DNA from: Chenopodium formosanum
Taxonomy: Eukaryota; Streptophyta; Magnoliopsida; Caryophyllales; Amaranthaceae
NCBI GenBank assembly: GCA_024500155.1
Contig: CM044877.1
Location: 17,675,501-17,739,500, forward strand
DNA length: 64,000 bases
Reading direction: 5' to 3'
A model generated the notes under the pieces. That model did no database searches, was not told the origin of the DNA, and saw only the letters and a list, made by a program, of their open reading frames with translations. The translations under genes and the position numbers were made by a program. Below are positions 59,301 through 64,000 of this stretch, piece after piece; position 1 is the stretch's first letter, and the number at the start of each line of letters is the position of its first letter.

Positions 59301-60033
59301 TGTTACTAATTTTGGTCTATTATTGTATTTAGATTCTCTTGGTGATGTCTTGATGCAAATGCTGAACTTGGTGGAGGGTCCAAAAATTATGCGACTTGTA
59401 TGAATATTGAGAAGTAGTAGAAAAGGTCTGACATCTAATGGTGCAAGATTACAAGGATGGAAGAAAAATATTTTTTTAGCGTATAAGTTATAATTATATT
59501 TGTTGTAATAGAAAACTCATTAATATGAGATATTGTACAAAAATTGTTTACTAAATATATTTATATGCAAAATTTTTTTTTTTCCTAATATATATATTAT
59601 TTATATTTTGCTAATACTACAAGTAGTAATTTTCATTAGTGTGAAATTTTTTGTTTTTTTAGTAAATATATTCTATATAATTTCTAATGAATATGGACAA
59701 GCTCTGGACACTAAAAAGCGTCGCAAAATATTAAACATCAAATATAATGAAGCTCTGGACACAAAAAAGTGTCGCCAAATTTAAGATACTAGACACAAAA
59801 CAGCGTCGCTAAGTTGAGAAAGTGCACCAACTATTGCAAATTCCGACGCTTTGTATAAAAATTTGGACACAATATAGTGTCAAGATTTGCGACGCTTTTT
59901 TTATGACGCCTAATTTTCTCGACTCATTTATTCTTGACGCTTTTTTGAAGCGTCGAGAAATAATTTTCCGACGCTTTTTGGCGTCGAAAAAAAGCTTTAA
60001 AAGCGTCCAAAAAGCACGGATTCTCTAGTAGTG
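56382..60033. mobile_element. CACTA-like DNA transposon B (3.65 kb, non-autonomous), inverted relative of A
   Basis: Ends CACTACTACAAATCCC and GGATTCTCTAGTAGTG; target duplication TAT on both sides (56379-56381, 60034-60036). The matching stretch of Tat-1 LTR is uninterrupted (GCTCTATCTTT on the minus strand near 80-90). Its left end matches the right end of A and its right end the left end of A, so it is inverted relative to A. AAAAGCGTCG words fill both ends. Interior stretches (for example 57280-57430) also match A (36597-36790). No transposase and no RBP-like piece are seen. Confidence 0.9.
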
Positions 60034-60134
60034 TATCTTCTTCACTGTTGGACGCCACCGTACTTTAGTGTATGATCACAGTGGGGTTCAAGCTAGTGGG
60101 ATTTAAAAAGCTTGAAATTATTCCCTACAGTTTT

Positions 60135-60152
60135 TGGCGACTCCACTGGGGA
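60135..60152 (+). other. Primer-binding site of Tat-3
   Basis: TGGCGACTCCACTGGGGA, 5 bases after the LTR. It fits the 3' end of plant tRNA-Arg, with the TGG that pairs with CCA intact. Confidence 0.78.
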
Positions 60153-61643
60153 GGATTTCTATTTTAATTCCTGAATTTGTTTCGGCAATGATCTAGAATG
60201 AGTGGATGAGACTCGAAAAGTTCTAAGTATTTCATGTGCGTAATTTTGATTAACATAATTGTCATATGCATAAAAAAGATCTCATTGGAAAGACCATCTG
60301 TAATGAGTTAAAAACATAGGATTTTACACGTAGGAAATTTGAGAAATATCTTTCACAACTAGGACTGAAATAACACCGCGCGAAACTGGAAAATTTTATC
60401 GAGCACAGAAAGCTGCTGAGGCATGTGGGAAGTAGCGTCAGGGGCAAGAGCTTGGCGCCAGACTTTTAGCCGTAGCGCCAGACGCTAGTATTGGCGCCAG
60501 GCGCTACAGTTAAAATCTGGCGCCTGTCTCTGATTGCTGGCGCCAATTTCCCCCAATACCGAGCTAGAAATATGCGTTCTAATTTCGACCGGTTTTTCGT
60601 ATTGTTTGCTCGATCCTACTTCCTGATTGAATTTTTTCTCACTTTTCTGAAACCCATATGTGTTCTACATATGGACATAACCCTCTGGGAATTCATGCTC
60701 CATCTACCTGATTTAACGCTCCGTGCAACAAAGGGATCATCCGAGATGTTGAATTCACCAAACCATGGAAGCGAGTTTTTTCTAAAACTCGCGGTGTCCC
60801 ATCCACTCGCGCCAACCCTTCACGGTTAGGCTTCCGCGCGGTGCATCTGGACAATTAACTATGGACCCTCTATTGACTAAACCATATCCCGAACTTTAGA
60901 GAACTAGAGTCATGGTTAGGTTGCAAACTCATTGCATCATATTGTGCCTACTTGACTAATTGTGCATTATTTGTTGTGCATATACTCTATGTGATTTTTT
61001 TATAACCGTTTGTTTGACTTGTGTTAAGACTAAATAAACCGATTAATGACTAAAGAACTTTGTTTAATTAATTAATTAATTAATTAATTTGAGCTAATAA
61101 ATAAACATAAAATCGAGTCATAGTTCCTTTAAATCAACCCGGATTTTTATTCCCGTATACTGCACAAGCGTCAACTTGTTTTGGTCATAACCGGAGTTCT
61201 AGGAAGAGTTACGAGTCGTACAGCCTATGGATCTGTAGCCCCAAGTTGTATCTTTAATTTGGAGTTGGTTTCATCTAAATCAGAGTCACAGATAAAAAGT
61301 TATGACTAAAATAGCACAGTCTGTCCAGTTTAATGCATATACGTGAAGTCTTAACTTAGTCTAGTCACATAGTCTAGCCACATGGTCATGACACGAGTCT
61401 TAACGTACCATCTACACTCACTAATCATGGCACACACTTTGAGTATATGTCACCATGACCATGTTTTAGGTTCATGCATGAGTCGGTCTTTTTCGTCATT
61501 TGAGTTGGGGGGTACATTTTATTCCTAATTCTTCATATCCCTCCGCCTCCATCATCTAAATCTTCTTTCACATTCTATTCCCATTTTTATTCACTTCTTC
61601 CATCCATTGCATGTTGAATAAAGTTTGAGTCAAATAATTAACA
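60153..61643. other. Leader of Tat-3
   Basis: It aligns in order with the leader of Tat-1 (complement of 17700-19275), including the GGCGCC cluster at about 60430-60545 and the TTAA microsatellite at 61068-61090. The second cluster of Tat-1 (18139-18235) has no counterpart here. No gene. Confidence 0.6.
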
Positions 61644-62894
61644 ATGAATATCCCCAAATTCCTTTTCCACAGTACTTGGTCGAGGAGAGAAGGGCGATTA
61701 ATCAAGGACAACCTCTTTATTCAAGTTTCACTTTTCGATAAACCGATTCGTCAAAAGAGGAAGGCTAAAAAGATAATGGAAACCCAAGAAGAAGTCAATG
61801 AGCTTAGGAACCAAATGGTTACCATGACTGAAACACTGAAGCTCCTCACACTTAAGGTTGATGATCCTGTGAAGCAACAACAAATGAACCTCATGCAAGA
61901 AAGCTTGAGAAAGCTATCTAGTGACTATAAATTTCAGGGCATGAGTTCACAAGGGGTCTTGCTGGACACGGAACTTCTTCCGCATAAGTTCAACGCCACT
62001 GACATCCCTAAATTCAAGGCAACAGAACATCCTTACTTTCATCTAAGAGCTTTTGAAACCATAATGATTATTAAGGGAATCGATAAGAAGGTTTTTCCCT
62101 CCCTATTCTCACTATCTCTTGAAACCGTTTGCCAACAATGGTACTTCTCCCTTGACAAAGAGAAAACCACTACCTGGGAATCGATAGTAAACGCTTTCCT
62201 TGATAGGTACAATTGCAATATTCAAGTTGAAACCGATCATAGACAACTTGAGATGCTAAGACAAAAAGAGAATGAAGGCTTTACTTCTTTCTTTAATAAG
62301 TGGAGGGAAACTTCCGCTAAGATGATTGAGGTCCCCACCAAAAAGGAGTCTGTGAGGATGTTTATCAAGAATCTCCAAGAAAAGTATTCAAAGCACTTAA
62401 AATATCAACACAACTTGAATACTTTCAAGGCCGTTTATGACATCAGAATTGAAATCGAAGACGACCTCGTAAAGCAAAAAGCTACTAACAATAGTAACCA
62501 CGGTGGCTGGAAAGGAAAGAAGAACGACAATCCTTCTTCTTCCGAAAACGCCCACTCTAGTAACAATGTTAGTACCATTGATTTCAGTGAAGTTTTAGCC
62601 ATAGATAACCAAGGATCTAAGAAGCAACTAAGGAAAGACTTCACCCCCATTGGGATGAGCTATGATACTGCCTTCGATCGACTCCATGCCAAAGGACTCA
62701 TTACTCCCATTGGACCTATTCAAGATCCCGCACCTGAAAAGAGATTGCCTAGTTGGAATCCAGACGAACACTGCAAGTATCATCAAGGTAGGGGTCATAC
62801 TACAGAGAGCTGTTGGAAGCTAAAGGAGGCTATCCAACATTTGATTGATAATAACAAGCTTCACATGCCTCCAGTTAACAAGAAGAGCGAGTGA
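61644..62894 (+). CDS. gag of Tat-3, open over its full length
   Basis: 416 residues; the ATG at 61776 (METQEEVNEL) is an alternative start and matches the ATG of Tat-1 gag. A coiled-coil-like start is followed by the Retrotrans_gag core at residues about 130-260 (HLRAFETIM, QQWYFSLDKEK, ENEGFTSFFNKWRETS) and a Cys/His knuckle CKYHQGRGHTTESC near 385. It stops 30 residues after the knuckle (PPVNKKSE), where Tat-1 goes on to a second knuckle and protease. Gag forms the virus-like particle and binds element RNA. The open frame in an element without visible pol suggests selection, or youth. Confidence 0.92.
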   Translation: MNIPKFLFHSTWSRREGRLIKDNLFIQVSLFDKPIRQKRKAKKIMETQEEVNELRNQMVTMTETLKLLTLKVDDPVKQQQMNLMQESLRKLSSDYKFQGMSSQGVLLDTELLPHKFNATDIPKFKATEHPYFHLRAFETIMIIKGIDKKVFPSLFSLSLETVCQQWYFSLDKEKTTTWESIVNAFLDRYNCNIQVETDHRQLEMLRQKENEGFTSFFNKWRETSAKMIEVPTKKESVRMFIKNLQEKYSKHLKYQHNLNTFKAVYDIRIEIEDDLVKQKATNNSNHGGWKGKKNDNPSSSENAHSSNNVSTIDFSEVLAIDNQGSKKQLRKDFTPIGMSYDTAFDRLHAKGLITPIGPIQDPAPEKRLPSWNPDEHCKYHQGRGHTTESCWKLKEAIQHLIDNNKLHMPPVNKKSE

Positions 62895-63109
62895 TGATAA
62901 AGTAAACAACACAAGACAAGAGGCGAGCTTCAACGACAAGATTTCGTGACCTCTTTTTCTATTTCTTTTTCATTTTTTTTTCTTTCCCCAATAAGTCTAG
63001 CATAGGCACCTTTTCCTTTCCTTAGATTAATTTTGTAGATTCTTTATTTTCTTTTAATAAAATTAGCATTTATTTCCTTATATATGATCATTTCATTTCG
63101 TTACATTGC

Positions 63110-63140
<31 letters not shown>

Positions 63141-64000
63141 GAATTAAGCACAAGGTATACCAATGATTTAAGGCACCCCTTGTAGCCACATCATATCTCC
63201 TTTCACCTTTCAAATTTGCAATCTTTTCTTCATAAACCACTTTGAGCCTCATCTAACGATAGACCCTTCTTGTTTCAACCTACATCCACCTAACCTTGGG
63301 ATGGGATGGTGTGTAACTTATGCAATTCTGAAAAAGCTTGAATGATATCAAAAGATTAAAATAGCAAAAAATAAATAAAAAAGCAAAAAATAAATAAAAG
63401 TGTACAAAAGGGAAAGTGTTCCAATGTCTTTGACATGAAAATATCTTCGATAAGAACACGTGTCAGATTGCGTCTCTTATCGAGTGCTCGGTACCGTGAC
63501 TGAGAAACATGAATGCCAAGTGAGTGATATACCACATGATCGGGATTTCCCACACTTATTAAAAATAAAATAAATGCTAAAGCAAAAGATAAAAAAAAAA
63601 AGCTAAAAAAGAGTAGAAACTCAAGCATAAAAATATAAAGATTCAAAAGCGAGGTTGCATACCTTGGGGGCTTATCTAGGGTCTTGAGCCTTTATCCCCT
63701 TCTTCTTCAGCCTTTAGCCTAACCACGTTACAACCCTTAAAAAACCTTTTTTTAGGTATACACACACTTGTACGAGGTTTGTCTAGAGCTACGTTCGGCC
63801 TGATTCCTAACGGATACGTAGGCAACCTCACATCGAGGTGCGGCCGTAATAAAAATGCATTCATATTCACACACTTACACCATAATCATATCAAGGGATT
63901 TCCTATGCTCATCCCTATTCATTTAGAGCTAGACTTGGGGGCTTGATCCCTACATCATTAGCTTACCCTAGCCTAAGAGTCACTACCATTTGACTATTTT
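62895..64000. other. Region after gag in Tat-3, no pol
   Basis: AT-rich DNA with a poly-A run (63110-63137) and no protease, RT or integrase motif on either strand. At about 63785-63850 it has the block AGAGCTACGTTCGGCCTGAT..GGATACGTAGGCAACC, which in Tat-1 directly follows the integrase stop. Weak minus-strand open frames (63356-63646, 63676-63870) look like composition artefacts. Confidence 0.6.

Larger units (their letters stand above)
54411..60129 (+). repeat. 5' LTR of Tat-3, split by CACTA B
   Basis: TGTAGACACCCATTTG to ATTCCCTACA. Without the insert (56382-60036) it is about 2.06 kb, as for Tat-1. It contains a GGCGCC cluster (about 54981-55075) about 60-150 bases upstream of the TATA box CTCTATAAATATCG (55135-55148). 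The flank before 54411 is the Tekay-like stub. Confidence 0.9.
54411..64000 (+). mobile_element. Tat-3: second Tat-type element, plus strand, runs off the window
   Basis: The LTR (54411-60129, with a CACTA-like insertion) is followed by the primer site, a 1.5 kb leader, gag, and then a region with no RT, protease or integrase. It belongs to the same family as Tat-1, as LTR, leader, gag and post-pol block all match. The right LTR is outside the window. Confidence 0.88.

Overview
This 64 kb window is nuclear DNA of a flowering plant, probably a eudicot. It is AT-rich, has plant-type GT..AG introns and long microsatellites, and consists almost wholly of nested plant transposable elements. I find no intact single-copy host gene, no tRNA or rRNA gene and no CRISPR array. 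The gene content is retrotransposon gag-pol, element-borne antisense genes, a dead mariner transposase and captured host exons.

Layout, left to right. (1) 1-21325: a nearly complete, very large Ty3/gypsy element of the Tat/Ogre type on the minus strand (Tat-1), with about 2.02 kb LTRs at 1-2011 and 19300-21325, the left one lacking its first 7 bases. Gag-protease-RT-RNase H-second RNase H-integrase is read on the minus strand. Two spliced antisense genes on the plus strand lie between pol and the 3' LTR: one has a plant mobile domain, the other a DUF7745-like domain. A solo LTR of a related family (12851-14910, TSD GGGGG) sits in pol. (2) 21326-22447: a minus-strand Copia LTR and PBS, the host into which Tat-1 inserted. 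(3) 22448-26504: a decayed mariner-like element with an odd antisense ORF. (4) 26716-29921: a non-LTR insertion with a 17-bp TSD, then an 819-bp tandem duplication ending at a small Helitron-like terminus. (5) 30189-31088: a piece of a Tat-type LTR broken by a 16.8 kb plus-strand Copia element (31089-47848). That Copia carries a 5.4 kb CACTA-like element with captured host exons in its left LTR and a 1.66 kb solo LTR in its right LTR. (6) 47849-64000: a nest consisting of a Tat-type LTR piece, a CACTA-like end, a Tekay-like LTR and a second plus-strand Tat element (Tat-3). Tat-3 has a gag gene but no visible pol, and its LTR holds a 3.65 kb CACTA-like element that is an inverted relative of the one in (5).

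The most interesting signal is regulatory. In Tat-1 the LTR promoter and the putative promoters of both antisense genes share one module, a cluster of GGCGCC/GGCGCT words just upstream of a TATA-like box. Other LTR families in the window have their own, different palindromic clusters at the corresponding place. Together with element-borne antisense proteins, this suggests a family-specific cis/trans regulatory or anti-silencing system, which is a hypothesis. A CACTA-like element carrying RBP45/47-type exons is the second highlight. All calls come from reading the sequence by eye; no database search was run.
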